From Urechidicola croceus (GTDB lineage Bacteria > Bacteroidota > Bacteroidia > Flavobacteriales > Flavobacteriaceae), in assembly GCA_905181865.1 (NCBI GenBank), contig CAJIZG010000004.1, positions 310,001-374,000 on the forward strand: DNA of 64,000 bases, in the 5' to 3' direction. Below, in pieces: positions 50,139 to 58,624 of this stretch. The notes beneath the pieces are model-generated. The model saw nothing but the letters and a program-made list of their open reading frames with translations. It was not told the DNA's origin and did not search any database. The position numbers were made by a program, and so were the translations under genes. The number at the start of each line of letters is the position of its first letter. The first letter of the stretch is position 1.

Positions 50139-51425
50139 TTAATGATTTAGTGCTTTTTCCATTTTCTTTTTAATCTCTTCTAAACACAAATTATTGATGC
50201 TTCCTTCGTGTGTATGATTCACTTGCTTATCTGGATTAAAATTGCCATCAGCAATATTTTTTCCAACAATTTTATAGGCGTCTCTAAAAGGAGTTCCGTT
50301 TTGAACTAACTTATTTACTTCTTCTACACTAAACAAATACAAATACTTGTCATCGTCCAAAATATTCTTGTTTACCTGAATTTGATCGAGAGAGAATGTA
50401 ATCATTTCTAAACACGATTTTAATATTTGAATCGCAGGTACTATCCCTTCTTTTAAAAGTTGTAAGTCTCTATGATATCCACTCGGTAGATTATTAGAAA
50501 TCAATGTTAATTCAACAGGCAGTGCTTGTAGTTTATTGCATTTACCCCTGATCAATTCGAATACATCAGGATTCTTTTTATGAGGCATAATACTTGAGCC
50601 TGTTGTTAATTCATCTGGAAAAGAAATGAAATTAAAATTTTGACTCATATACAGGCAAATGTCCATACTCATTTTAGACAATGTCCCTGCAACACTGCTC
50701 ATGGCATAAGAAACAGATTTTTCTAATTTTCCTCTACCCATTTGTGCCGCAACTGAATTGAATTTAAGTGTCTCAAATTCTAACAATTCTGTTGTAAGTT
50801 TTCTGTTTATTGGAAAGGAACTTCCGTAACCAGCAGCAGATCCTAATGGATTTTGATCTGTGATCTTTTGAGCGGCATTTAAAAAATAGATATCGTCTAT
50901 CAAGCTTTCTGCATAGGCAGAAAACCACATTCCAAAAGACGAAGGCATGGCAACTTGTAAATGCGTATAGCCAGGTAATAAAGCGGCTTTGTATGTGTTA
51001 GATAAATCTAATAGTAAATCAAAAAATCCTTTGGTTAATGCTTTTATTTCTTTCAATTCATCTTTTAGATACAAATGCATGTCGACTAAAACCTGATCAT
51101 TTCTAGAACGAGCTGTATGGATTTTCTTTCCTGTATCTCCTAATTTTTCTGTTAAGATATGCTCCACTTTTGAATGTACATCTTCAAAAGAGTCTTCAAT
51201 AGTAAACGTTCCTTCTTCTATCGTTTTTTGAATGGCGTTTAACTCTTTTTCCAATGATATAATTTCATCATCAGTTAATACGCCAATTTGATGTAACATT
51301 TTAGCATGAGCGATATTCCCAATGACATCATACTTTGCAATAATGAGGTCTAATTCTCGATCGTTTCCAACAGTGAAAACATCTATTTTTTTATCTGTAC
51401 TAAAGCCTTTATCCCAAAGTTTCAT
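50139..51425 (-). CDS. argH: Argininosuccinate lyase
   Basis: ArgH splits argininosuccinate into arginine and fumarate, the last step of arginine synthesis. The 428-residue protein has EDVHSKVEHILTEKLG near residue 82, HTARSRNDQVLVDMHLYLKD near 103, PGYTHLQVAMPSSFGMW near 152 (catalytic His), and the superfamily signature TGSSIMPHKKNPDVFE near 270 with the catalytic Ser. It is somewhat shorter than E. coli ArgH but complete in motifs. It is the last gene of the operon and lies 87 bases after argE. Confidence 0.94.
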   Translation of the reverse strand: MKLWDKGFSTDKKIDVFTVGNDRELDLIIAKYDVIGNIAHAKMLHQIGVLTDDEIISLEKELNAIQKTIEEGTFTIEDSFEDVHSKVEHILTEKLGDTGKKIHTARSRNDQVLVDMHLYLKDELKEIKALTKGFFDLLLDLSNTYKAALLPGYTHLQVAMPSSFGMWFSAYAESLIDDIYFLNAAQKITDQNPLGSAAGYGSSFPINRKLTTELLEFETLKFNSVAAQMGRGKLEKSVSYAMSSVAGTLSKMSMDICLYMSQNFNFISFPDELTTGSSIMPHKKNPDVFELIRGKCNKLQALPVELTLISNNLPSGYHRDLQLLKEGIVPAIQILKSCLEMITFSLDQIQVNKNILDDDKYLYLFSVEEVNKLVQNGTPFRDAYKIVGKNIADGNFNPDKQVNHTHEGSINNLCLEEIKKKMEKALNH

Positions 51426-51512
51426 TTTTCAAAATGTTTATTTGTTTAACTGTTGAGTCATTTGATTGAGGTCATCAGTTCTAATCTTTTTTCATCATTT
51501 CACTAGAAATGA

Positions 51513-52571
51513 CTAAACTATTTTTTCTAGTAATTCAATATATAATTCAATTCCTTCTTCAATTTCAGTGACAAAAATAAATTCATCTGCCGAGTGTGAT
51601 CTTTTAGAATCACCAGGGCCTAATTTTAAAGATTGACAACTCAAAACAGCCTGATCTGATAGGGTAGGAGAACCATAGGTTTTTCTTCCCATCTCAATTC
51701 CTGCTTTTACAATTTCGTGATTTTCATCTATACACGATGAATTTAAGCGTAGAGATCGTGGCTTTACTTCACAAGGTGCATTTTCTTTTATAATATCGTA
51801 AACCTCTTGATTAGAGTATTTGTCGTTCACCCTGACATCAATTACGATATCTGTATGTCCAGGAACGACATTGTGCTGGGTTCCAGCATTAATTTGAGTA
51901 ACAGTCATTTTCACTTCTCCTAATGCGCTAGACACTTTTTTAAATGTATAATCTCTAAACCACTCTAAACTTTGAATGGTTTTATAAATTGAATTATCTT
52001 CATTTGGATGCGCAGCATGACTAGGAGTTCCTTTTACCATGGCATCAAAAACGACCAAACCTTTTTCAGCAATAGCCAATTGCATCAACGTGGGTTCACC
52101 AACAATCGCAAAAGCAATTTCAGGTAATTGTGGTAAGGTACTGTTTAATCCGTTTCGCCCTGAATTTTCTTCTTCAGCAGAAGCAACAATTACAAAATTA
52201 TATTTTAAATTCTCTCGCGCATAAAAATAAGTAAATGTTGCGAGAAGGGAGACTAGGCATCCTCCAGCGTCATTACTTCCTAATCCATATAGTTTTCCAT
52301 CTTCTACGTGTGGATTAAAAGGATCTTTGGTATATGCCGAATTTGGTTTTACCGTATCGTGATGAGAATTTAATAGTATGGTTGGTTTGCGCTTGTCAAA
52401 ATATTTATTGTAAGCAATAATGTTATTTTGAGATCTTTCAAATAGAATTTTTTCTGAATGGAACCAATTTTCAATTAATAAGACTGTTTGTCCTTCTTCT
52501 TGAGAAAAGGACTGAGTGCGGATTAATTTTTTTAATAACTCAATAGCATTTGTAGTAAGTTTCTCTTTCAT
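51513..52571 (-). CDS. argE: M20-family deacylase, acyl-ornithine/citrulline deacetylase
   Basis: In this operon the enzyme removes the acyl group from N-acyl-citrulline or -ornithine. The 352-residue protein shows the zinc ligands LLNSHHDTVKPN near residue 70, YGLGSNDAGGCLVSLLA near 93, ASAEEENSGRNGLN near 130 and VGEPTLMQLAIAEKGL near 157, with the closing His in RSHSADEFIFVTE near 326. Because the carbamoyltransferase of the operon uses acylated ornithine, the natural substrate may be N-acetylcitrulline. Its ATG overlaps the argB stop by four bases. Confidence 0.88.
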   Translation of the reverse strand: MKEKLTTNAIELLKKLIRTQSFSQEEGQTVLLIENWFHSEKILFERSQNNIIAYNKYFDKRKPTILLNSHHDTVKPNSAYTKDPFNPHVEDGKLYGLGSNDAGGCLVSLLATFTYFYARENLKYNFVIVASAEEENSGRNGLNSTLPQLPEIAFAIVGEPTLMQLAIAEKGLVVFDAMVKGTPSHAAHPNEDNSIYKTIQSLEWFRDYTFKKVSSALGEVKMTVTQINAGTQHNVVPGHTDIVIDVRVNDKYSNQEVYDIIKENAPCEVKPRSLRLNSSCIDENHEIVKAGIEMGRKTYGSPTLSDQAVLSCQSLKLGPGDSKRSHSADEFIFVTEIEEGIELYIELLEKIV

Positions 52572-53350
52572 AAAATTAATGTTGTAAATGATTGGTTTTT
52601 ATCTCTAATTACGCTTGGATTTCCAATGACTACTTTCTCGACCCCTTTCTCTAAAGCGTTAAAACAGTTTTCCATTTTAGGAAGCATACCATCTGTAATA
52701 ATGCCCTCTAATTTTAACGTCTCATATTTTTTTGAATCAATATTCTCTATCACAGAATTTTTATCTTCAATAGATCTTAAGACACCATTCATTTCAAAGG
52801 TATAAATTAATGAAATATTGTATTGATTAGCCATTGCTATTGAAATTTCAGCGGCAATCGTGTCTGCGTTTGTATTCAATAATTGTCCGTTTTTGTCATG
52901 GGTAATAGCACAAAAAATAGGGGTCATTCCATTTTGAAGGAAAACATTTATATTGTTCGAATGAACGGTGTCAATGTCACCAGCAAATCCGTAATCGACG
53001 TCTTTCACAATTCTTTTATGTGCTAGAATACAATTGGCATCAGCTCCAGATAAACCCAATGCATTACAATTGTTTTGTTGTAATACTGCAGTAATATTTT
53101 TATTTAATAAACCTGCATATACCATCGTAACAATCTCCAAATTGGCTTTGTCTGTAATTCTTCGTCCATGTAATATTTTCGGCTCTAACCCAATAGAATT
53201 AGCTAATGAAGTTGCTTTTTTACCACCTCCATGAACTAAGATTTTCAGCCCTTCTAATTCAGAGAAATCTTTCAAAAAAGAACTCAATAATTCTGAGTTG
53301 TTGATGATATTCCCACCAATTTTTATAATAGATAACGATTGTTTAGCCAT
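52568..53350 (-). CDS. argB: Acetylglutamate kinase
   Basis: ArgB phosphorylates N-acetylglutamate. The 260-residue amino-acid-kinase protein starts LSIIKIGGNIINNSELLSSF, has LVHGGGKKATSLANSIG near residue 39, GRRITDKANLEIVTMVYAG near 62, LSGADANCILAHK near 98, and NTNADTIAAEISIAMANQYN near 155, then DGMLPKMENCFNALEKGVEK near 220. Its start lies within the last codons of a small membrane-protein gene (8 bases shared), and its end overlaps argE by four bases. Confidence 0.93.
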   Translation of the reverse strand: MAKQSLSIIKIGGNIINNSELLSSFLKDFSELEGLKILVHGGGKKATSLANSIGLEPKILHGRRITDKANLEIVTMVYAGLLNKNITAVLQQNNCNALGLSGADANCILAHKRIVKDVDYGFAGDIDTVHSNNINVFLQNGMTPIFCAITHDKNGQLLNTNADTIAAEISIAMANQYNISLIYTFEMNGVLRSIEDKNSVIENIDSKKYETLKLEGIITDGMLPKMENCFNALEKGVEKVVIGNPSVIRDKNQSFTTLIL

Positions 53351-53522
53351 TTTTTTTTGATTGATAAATTAAATAGATTCCAAGAACTATCAAAAATATA
53401 TTTGAAATTATTCCATAAAATGAATTTTGATTTAAATTGTTAAAATCTAATTGGTAAACATTTACAGCGAATAGTATAAATGATATAATTATTATAATGT
53501 ATGGAATGATTTTTTTTTTCAT
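53343..53522 (-). CDS. 59-residue membrane protein in the arginine operon
   Basis: The frame starts with ATG at 53522-53520 and reads MKKKIIPYIIIIISFILFAV, then NVYQLDFNNLNQNSFYG, then IISNIFLIVLGIYLIYQSKK and ends N-G. It predicts two membrane helices joined by a short polar loop. Its stop codon lies inside the start of argB (8-base overlap), which is strong evidence of coupled translation. It was too short for usual length cut-offs. I know no function; a small membrane partner for the pathway, or a gene of no relation kept by position, are both possible. Confidence 0.65.
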   Translation of the reverse strand: MKKKIIPYIIIIISFILFAVNVYQLDFNNLNQNSFYGIISNIFLIVLGIYLIYQSKKNG

Positions 53523-53537
53523 CTTTTAATATTCAAG

Positions 53538-53615
53538 TCATTTCGAAGATAGGAGAATTCCCATATAATGAATCACGTGAGCAATATGATGTGATTTCTC
53601 CTAGCGTCGAAATGA
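53538..53615. repeat. Long imperfect hairpin repeat in the arg operon
   Basis: TCATTTCGAAGATAGGAGAA (53538-53557) pairs with TTCTCCTAGCGTCGAAATGA (53596-53615) with two mismatches, and pairing continues inward with more mismatches. It is a different repeat type from the GAGCGGAGTCGA family. It lies between argF' and the small membrane-protein gene and could lower downstream expression or protect mRNA ends. Confidence 0.75.
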
Positions 53616-53619
53616 TAGA

Positions 53620-54570
53620 TTAGTCTAATTTTTCTAATATTTTCTTCAGCACTATCTGGGCTGAATAAGTTCTGTTATTTGCTTGTTCAATTACTAATGA
53701 ATTTTCAGAATCAATTACTTCGTCAGAAATAATAATATTTCTTCTTACAGGAAGACAATGCATGAATTTTCCGTTATTGGTCAACTTCATTTTATCTCCA
53801 GTAATCTGCCAATTTTCATCTTTAGAAACTACCTGGCCATATTGGTTATATGAACTCCAATTTTTCACATAAATAAAATCAGCATTTTTAAAAGCTTTAT
53901 CTTGATCATATTCTACGGTTGAATTTTTTATAATTGTCGGATTTAAATCATAGCCTTCTGGATGCGTAATTACGAAATCAGCATCTTGCAATTGCATCAT
54001 TTCAATGAATGAATTAGCAACTGCATGAGGCAATGCTTTTGGATGAGGAGCCCATGATAATACCACTTTTGGTTTGTGATCAACCTTATGTTCTTCTAAA
54101 GTAATGGCATCTGCCAATGCTTGCAATGGATGTCCTACAGAACTTTCCATATTTACCACAGGAACTGAAGCATATTTTATGAAACTATTGATAACCAATT
54201 CAGCCTCATCTTTTTCTTTATCATCTAAAGATGCAAAGGCACGTATGGCAACAATGTCACAGTATTGAGAAACTACTTTCGCCGCTTCTTTTACATGTTC
54301 AGATTTATTTTGATTCATAATCGTTCCATCGCCATATTCTAATTGCCACCCTTCACTACCAAAATTCATAACAATAGCATTTAGCCCCAAATTTTGAGCG
54401 GCTTTTTGTGTACTTAAACGTGTTCTTAGACTATTGTTGAAGAATAATAAACAAATCGTTTTTCCATCACCCAAGGCTTTATACTTTAGTGGATTTTTCT
54501 TAAGTGCAATAGCTTCTTGCACTGTTGTTTGTAAGTTGGTAAGATCGCTGATATTTGAATAATGTTTCAT
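53620..54570 (-). CDS. N-acyl-L-ornithine carbamoyltransferase (acetyl- or succinylornithine type)
   Basis: The enzyme carbamoylates an acylated ornithine rather than free ornithine, as in Bacteroidota and Xanthomonas. The 316-residue protein has the carbamoyl-phosphate loop FFNNSLRTRLSTQKAAQNLG near residue 43, the acyl-specific FGSEGWQLEYGDGTIMNQ near 70, the loop NKSEHVKEAAKVV near 88, MESSVGHPLQALADAITLEE near 140 and HCLPVRRNIIISDEVIDSE near 269. In Bacteroides the loop residue Pro selects succinyl and in Xanthomonas a Glu selects acetyl; here my by-eye alignment gives Ser, so acyl specificity is open. Confidence 0.88.
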   Translation of the reverse strand: MKHYSNISDLTNLQTTVQEAIALKKNPLKYKALGDGKTICLLFFNNSLRTRLSTQKAAQNLGLNAIVMNFGSEGWQLEYGDGTIMNQNKSEHVKEAAKVVSQYCDIVAIRAFASLDDKEKDEAELVINSFIKYASVPVVNMESSVGHPLQALADAITLEEHKVDHKPKVVLSWAPHPKALPHAVANSFIEMMQLQDADFVITHPEGYDLNPTIIKNSTVEYDQDKAFKNADFIYVKNWSSYNQYGQVVSKDENWQITGDKMKLTNNGKFMHCLPVRRNIIISDEVIDSENSLVIEQANNRTYSAQIVLKKILEKLD

Positions 54571-54572
54571 AC

Positions 54573-55343
54573 TTACTTTGTAATTATTTTGGTAAAATCA
54601 ACCGCTTCATTTATCGCATTTTCGATAAAATTATCTTTTAGGCCATTAACAATCCATATGTCAATTTTTGCTGCTTGAGCAATACTTGCTGCTTCTATTT
54701 TTGTTGTCATACCGCCAGTTCCATGTTTAGAAATAGAAGCAAAAATTTCATTTTCTAAATCAGTAATATCCTCAATTGACTTTATAGTTTCTTGACGGTT
54801 ATTAGTAATAGAATCCTTGGTGTAAATTCCATCGGTATTCGTTGCAATTATAAATAAATCTGCTTTTAATAACACAGCCGTTAACCCACCTAATTTGTCG
54901 TTGTCTCCAAATTTTATTTCATCTGTGGCAACGGTATCATTTTCATTTATTATCGGAATGTAATCATTCTCAATTAAAACGTTCATCGTATTTAGAATAT
55001 TCGTTTTTGATTGTTCCCTTTCAAAATCAGAATAAGACAATAGGCATTGTGATGTTAAAAGTCCCAATTCTCTAAAGCTTTCTTGAAAAATACGCATCAA
55101 ATGAGGTTGTCCAATAGATGCCAAGGCTTGCTTAACAAACACTTCCTTTCCTTCTAAATGTACAAATTGTCTTGCAGCAGCAATTGCGCCAGAGCTAACA
55201 ATTACAAACTCATATTCGTCCTTTAAATTGGCAATTTGACGTGCAATATCTTCAATCTTACCGCGTGAGATATGATCTGTTCCTTTGGTCAATACATTTG
55301 AACCAATTTTAAGTAATATTCTTTTTTTACCTGATTTGCCCAT
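54573..55343 (-). CDS. proB: Glutamate 5-kinase (without PUA domain)
   Basis: ProB phosphorylates glutamate for proline synthesis. The 256-residue kinase has KRILLKIGSNVLTKG near the N-terminus, VIVSSGAIAAARQFVHLEGK near residue 48, QALASIGQPHLMRIF near 72, NENDTVATDEIKFGDNDKLG near 134 and ISKHGTGGMTTKIEAASIAQ near 208. It stops before the C-terminal PUA domain that E. coli ProB carries. It overlaps proA by 17 bases. Confidence 0.92.
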   Translation of the reverse strand: MGKSGKKRILLKIGSNVLTKGTDHISRGKIEDIARQIANLKDEYEFVIVSSGAIAAARQFVHLEGKEVFVKQALASIGQPHLMRIFQESFRELGLLTSQCLLSYSDFEREQSKTNILNTMNVLIENDYIPIINENDTVATDEIKFGDNDKLGGLTAVLLKADLFIIATNTDGIYTKDSITNNRQETIKSIEDITDLENEIFASISKHGTGGMTTKIEAASIAQAAKIDIWIVNGLKDNFIENAINEAVDFTKIITK

Positions 55344-56523
55344 TTCCTTTTATATACCATTTATTAGTGACCAAATGGTGCAATCCCATTGGACCTCTGT
55401 GATGCAATTTGTCTGTACTAATTGCCAATTCTCCTCCAAGACCAAACTGACCTCCATCGGTGAATCGAGTAGAAGCATTTTGATACACAGCTCCAGAGTC
55501 TACACTGGACATAAAGTTATCGGCAGTGGCATCATCCTTCGTAATAATTACTGCAGAATGACCTCCGCTATACTTGTTGATTTTGGCAATAGCATCTTGC
55601 AATGAATCCACCAAAGCAATCACTATTTTATAATCTAAAAATTCTTTATACCAGATATCTTCAGATTCATATGGCTTCGTATTTTCAAAAGCAGTAATGG
55701 ACTTGTCACCTAAAATTTCGATATTACTTTCTAAAAGTTTATCGATCAATTTTTGAATAAAGGCCTCTTTCTTTTTAAGTTTACTATTGATAATTACTTT
55801 GTCAATGGCATTACACGCAGATATTTTTGTTGTTTTTCCATTATTGATTACACTTAGGGCTAAATCTAAATCAGCTTCAGTATCCACATAAATAAAGTTA
55901 TTTCCACGGCCACTGATAATTACAGGGCATTTGGCATTTTTCTTGACAAAAGCAATTAATTTTTCACCTCCACGAGGTACGATCAAATCAATCTTTTGAG
56001 TTGGGTTTTCTAAAAACGCCTGTGTTTCCGTCCTATTATAATTTAGGTATTCAACCCAATCTGTAGTGATGTTGTTTTGCTCCAGCGCTTGATGCCATAA
56101 CTTCACTATTTCCAAATTAGAATTCAAAGATTCTTTTCCACCTTTTAATAATATTTTATTTCCTGATTTAAAGGCAATTCCAGCAGCTTCTACAGTTACG
56201 TCTGGTCTAGATTCATAAATAATCATTACCGTACCAAATGACGCTGTTTTATTCACAATTGTCATTCCATTATCATGAGTGAAATGATACAACTCTTTTC
56301 CAATTGGATCGCTATCGGCTATTAATTGTTCTAGTGATAAAATCATTCCATCAATCTTATCGGCATCAGCTTTTAAGCGATCATACATTGCGATATCAGC
56401 GCCGCTGTAGGCCTCTATATCTATTTTGTTGGCTGTAATAATAGCATCTCTTTCTTTGGCAATTAAAGTTGCCATAGATTGCAATACCGCGTTGCGTTGT
56501 GCTCCTGTTAGTGTTGTTCTCAT
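55327..56523 (-). CDS. proA: Gamma-glutamyl phosphate reductase
   Basis: ProA reduces glutamyl phosphate to the semialdehyde. The 398-residue aldehyde-dehydrogenase-fold protein has DRLKADADKIDGMILSLEQL near residue 47, FGTVMIIYESRPDVTVEAAG near 95, KSGNKILLKGGKESLNSN near 119, DLIVPRGGEKLIAFVKKN near 178 and the Cys in TTKISACNAIDKVIIN near 230. The C-terminal RFTDGGQFGLGGELAIST with HHRGPMGLHHLVTNKWYIKG is diagnostic of ProA. It overlaps argD by four bases and proB by 17. Confidence 0.94.
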   Translation of the reverse strand: MRTTLTGAQRNAVLQSMATLIAKERDAIITANKIDIEAYSGADIAMYDRLKADADKIDGMILSLEQLIADSDPIGKELYHFTHDNGMTIVNKTASFGTVMIIYESRPDVTVEAAGIAFKSGNKILLKGGKESLNSNLEIVKLWHQALEQNNITTDWVEYLNYNRTETQAFLENPTQKIDLIVPRGGEKLIAFVKKNAKCPVIISGRGNNFIYVDTEADLDLALSVINNGKTTKISACNAIDKVIINSKLKKKEAFIQKLIDKLLESNIEILGDKSITAFENTKPYESEDIWYKEFLDYKIVIALVDSLQDAIAKINKYSGGHSAVIITKDDATADNFMSSVDSGAVYQNASTRFTDGGQFGLGGELAISTDKLHHRGPMGLHHLVTNKWYIKGNGQIR

Positions 56524-57650
56524 GAGTTTAATATATCTTTTAAAGCCTTAATAAAACTATCAATATGCTCTTTTGTAACTGTTAATGGCGGAAGTATTCT
56601 TATTAAATTTTTGTTCATGGCTCCACCTGTAAAAATGTGATGGTCATAAATTAATTTTTTTCTTAACTCGCCCACTTCAAAATCAAATTCTATTCCAGCC
56701 ATTAAGCCTCTTCCTTTTATGTTTTTAATCTGAGGAATTTTCCTTATTTCTTTATTGAAATAAGCGGAAACAATAGTTGCATTTGAAATTAAATGTTCCT
56801 TTTTAATAATCTCTAAAACTGAAATTGCAGCAGCACAAGCCAAGTGATTTCCTCCAAATGTAGTTCCTAATAATCCGAAACTGGCTTCAAATTTTGGAGA
56901 AATTAATACCCCGCCAATTGGGAACCCGTTCCCCATCCCTTTAGCAATTGTAATAATATCTGCTTTAATTCCATGGTGCTGATGTGCAAAAAACTTTCCA
57001 GTTCTTCCGTAACCTGATTGAATTTCATCCAAGATTAAAACGGTATTGTATTTTGTACATAGCGCTTCTAAGGTTTTAAAAAATTCAGTTGTTCCTTGAT
57101 CTAATCCTCCAACCCCCTGAATACCTTCAATAATAACACAGCAAACATTACCTTTTTGTAATTCTTGCTCAACAGCATTAGCATCGTTTAGGGGTAAAAA
57201 AGTTGCCACTTGTTGTTTGTTAATTGGAGCATTTATTTTTTTATTGTCGGTAACGGCTACCGCTGCAGAAGTTCTACCGTGAAATGAATTCTTAAAAGAA
57301 ATTACTCTCGAATTCCCTGTATGAAAAGAGGCTAGTTTTAAAGCATTCTCGTTGGCTTCCGCACCTGAACTGCATAAAAACAAGTCATAATCAGGATACC
57401 CAGAAAGACTTCCTAATTTTTTCGCCAATTCAACTTGCAATGGATTTTGAATTGCATTAGAGTAAAAGCCTAGATTGTCTAGTTGACTTTTTAATTTAGC
57501 CACATAGTCTGGGTGAGAATGCCCTACAGAAATAACTCCATGGCCACCATATAGATCTAAATATTGTTTGTTGTTGTTGTCCCATACAAAGCAGTCTTTC
57601 GCTTTTATAGGAGTCACATCATATAACGGATAAACATTGAATAGATTCAT
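56520..57650 (-). CDS. argD: Acetylornithine aminotransferase
   Basis: ArgD transaminates N-acetylglutamate semialdehyde using pyridoxal phosphate. The 376-residue class III aminotransferase has LDLYGGHGVISVGHSHPDYV near residue 32, FLCSSGAEANENALKLAS near 90, FKNSFHGRTSAAVAVT near 118, ILDEIQSGYGRTGKFFAHQ near 200 and the PLP Lys in IITIAKGMGNGFPIGGVLI near 225, followed by LLGTTFGGNHLACAAA. REP-like repeats fill the 99 bases between it and proC upstream. It overlaps proA by four bases. Confidence 0.93.
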   Translation of the reverse strand: MNLFNVYPLYDVTPIKAKDCFVWDNNNKQYLDLYGGHGVISVGHSHPDYVAKLKSQLDNLGFYSNAIQNPLQVELAKKLGSLSGYPDYDLFLCSSGAEANENALKLASFHTGNSRVISFKNSFHGRTSAAVAVTDNKKINAPINKQQVATFLPLNDANAVEQELQKGNVCCVIIEGIQGVGGLDQGTTEFFKTLEALCTKYNTVLILDEIQSGYGRTGKFFAHQHHGIKADIITIAKGMGNGFPIGGVLISPKFEASFGLLGTTFGGNHLACAAAISVLEIIKKEHLISNATIVSAYFNKEIRKIPQIKNIKGRGLMAGIEFDFEVGELRKKLIYDHHIFTGGAMNKNLIRILPPLTVTKEHIDSFIKALKDILNS

Positions 57651-57670
57651 TTTCTAATATTTTATTTTCT

Positions 57671-57739
57671 TAGTTGAGCGGAGTCGAAACTACACTATAT
57701 TTTTATTTTGTTCGGGGACTTCGATTCTGCTTAGTCACC
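57671..57739. repeat. Inverted pair of REP-like repeats between proC and argD
   Basis: Plus-orientation copy 57671-57694 (AGTTGAGCGGAGTCGAAACT, flanks pairing) faces a worn minus-orientation copy 57716-57739 (CTTCGATTCTGCTTAGTCAC). A third, more worn copy seems to form the end of the proC frame. Confidence 0.75.
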
Positions 57740-57749
57740 AGCATAACTT

Positions 57750-58589
57750 TTAACTATTAGTCACTGAGCGCAGCTGCGATGAACCGAAGCTACTTTTTAA
57801 TTCATTAATTTTTTCATAGGATTGTATCAATCCTTTAATAAAGGCTTTACTCATTCCTTTGTTTTCCATTTCATTTAAACCAGCAATAGTGCATCCTCCA
57901 GGTGTTGTTACTTTATGAAATTCTTGCTCAGGATGCCCTTGAGATTTCATTAACAATGTTGCTGCTCCAAATGCTGTTTGCATTGACAGTTCTTGTGCAA
58001 CATCCGCTTCAAATCCTAATTGTATAGCACCTTGTGCACTCGCTCTAATTAAACGCAGCCAAAAGGCGATACCGCTCGCGCAAATAACCGTTGCCGCTTG
58101 CATAAGGTGTTCTTCAATATACTTAGTACTGCCCAAGCAATTGAATATTGCTTTCGCAGAATCGATGTTTTTCTCACCCTTGGTATTGGCACTCAAACAT
58201 GTCATTGATTGAGAAACAGAAATTGCGGTGTTAGGCATACTTCTGATTATTGCAACATTGGCAGGAAGACTTTTTTCAATCTGCTCAATAGAACGGCCTG
58301 CAATAACTGAAATGATAGTATGTCTTGATGGGTCAATTGCATCGTAAACAGTTTTTAGAATAGGTTCTAATTGACCAGGTTGAACAGCCAATATTACAAT
58401 ATCAGAATTTTTAACCGCTTCTTTGTTGTCACAAGTGATTGTAACTTTGGGGAAATTTTCAAAAGAATTCAATGTTTTTGTATTCCTTTTCGAAAGGTAT
58501 AACGATTTAAAATTAATCTGACTTTCTCCTAAAACTCCAAGAGCAATTGAATACCCTAAATTACCAACTCCGATTATTGCTATTTTCAT
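57750..58589 (-). CDS. proC: Pyrroline-5-carboxylate reductase
   Basis: ProC makes proline from pyrroline-5-carboxylate. The 279-residue protein has the N-terminal Rossmann fold IAIIGVGNLGYSIALGVLGE, ILAVQPGQLEPIL near residue 70, SVIAGRSIEQIEKSLPANVA near 97, IRSMPNTAISVSQSMT near 118 and the signature FHKVTTPGGCTIAGLNEMEN near 228 with KGMSKAFIKGLIQSYEKINE. The last dozen residues (SSFGSSQLRSVTNS) look repeat-derived. It follows argC by 35 bases. Confidence 0.92.
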   Translation of the reverse strand: MKIAIIGVGNLGYSIALGVLGESQINFKSLYLSKRNTKTLNSFENFPKVTITCDNKEAVKNSDIVILAVQPGQLEPILKTVYDAIDPSRHTIISVIAGRSIEQIEKSLPANVAIIRSMPNTAISVSQSMTCLSANTKGEKNIDSAKAIFNCLGSTKYIEEHLMQAATVICASGIAFWLRLIRASAQGAIQLGFEADVAQELSMQTAFGAATLLMKSQGHPEQEFHKVTTPGGCTIAGLNEMENKGMSKAFIKGLIQSYEKINELKSSFGSSQLRSVTNS

Positions 58590-58624
58590 ATGTTACATTT
58601 TGTTAATTGGTAGGCGCCCGGCGA

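Noticed and set aside
51430-51470. Another TTGTTTAA near the argH start
   Set aside because: No matching second arm at the fixed spacing; treated as chance in A/T-rich DNA.
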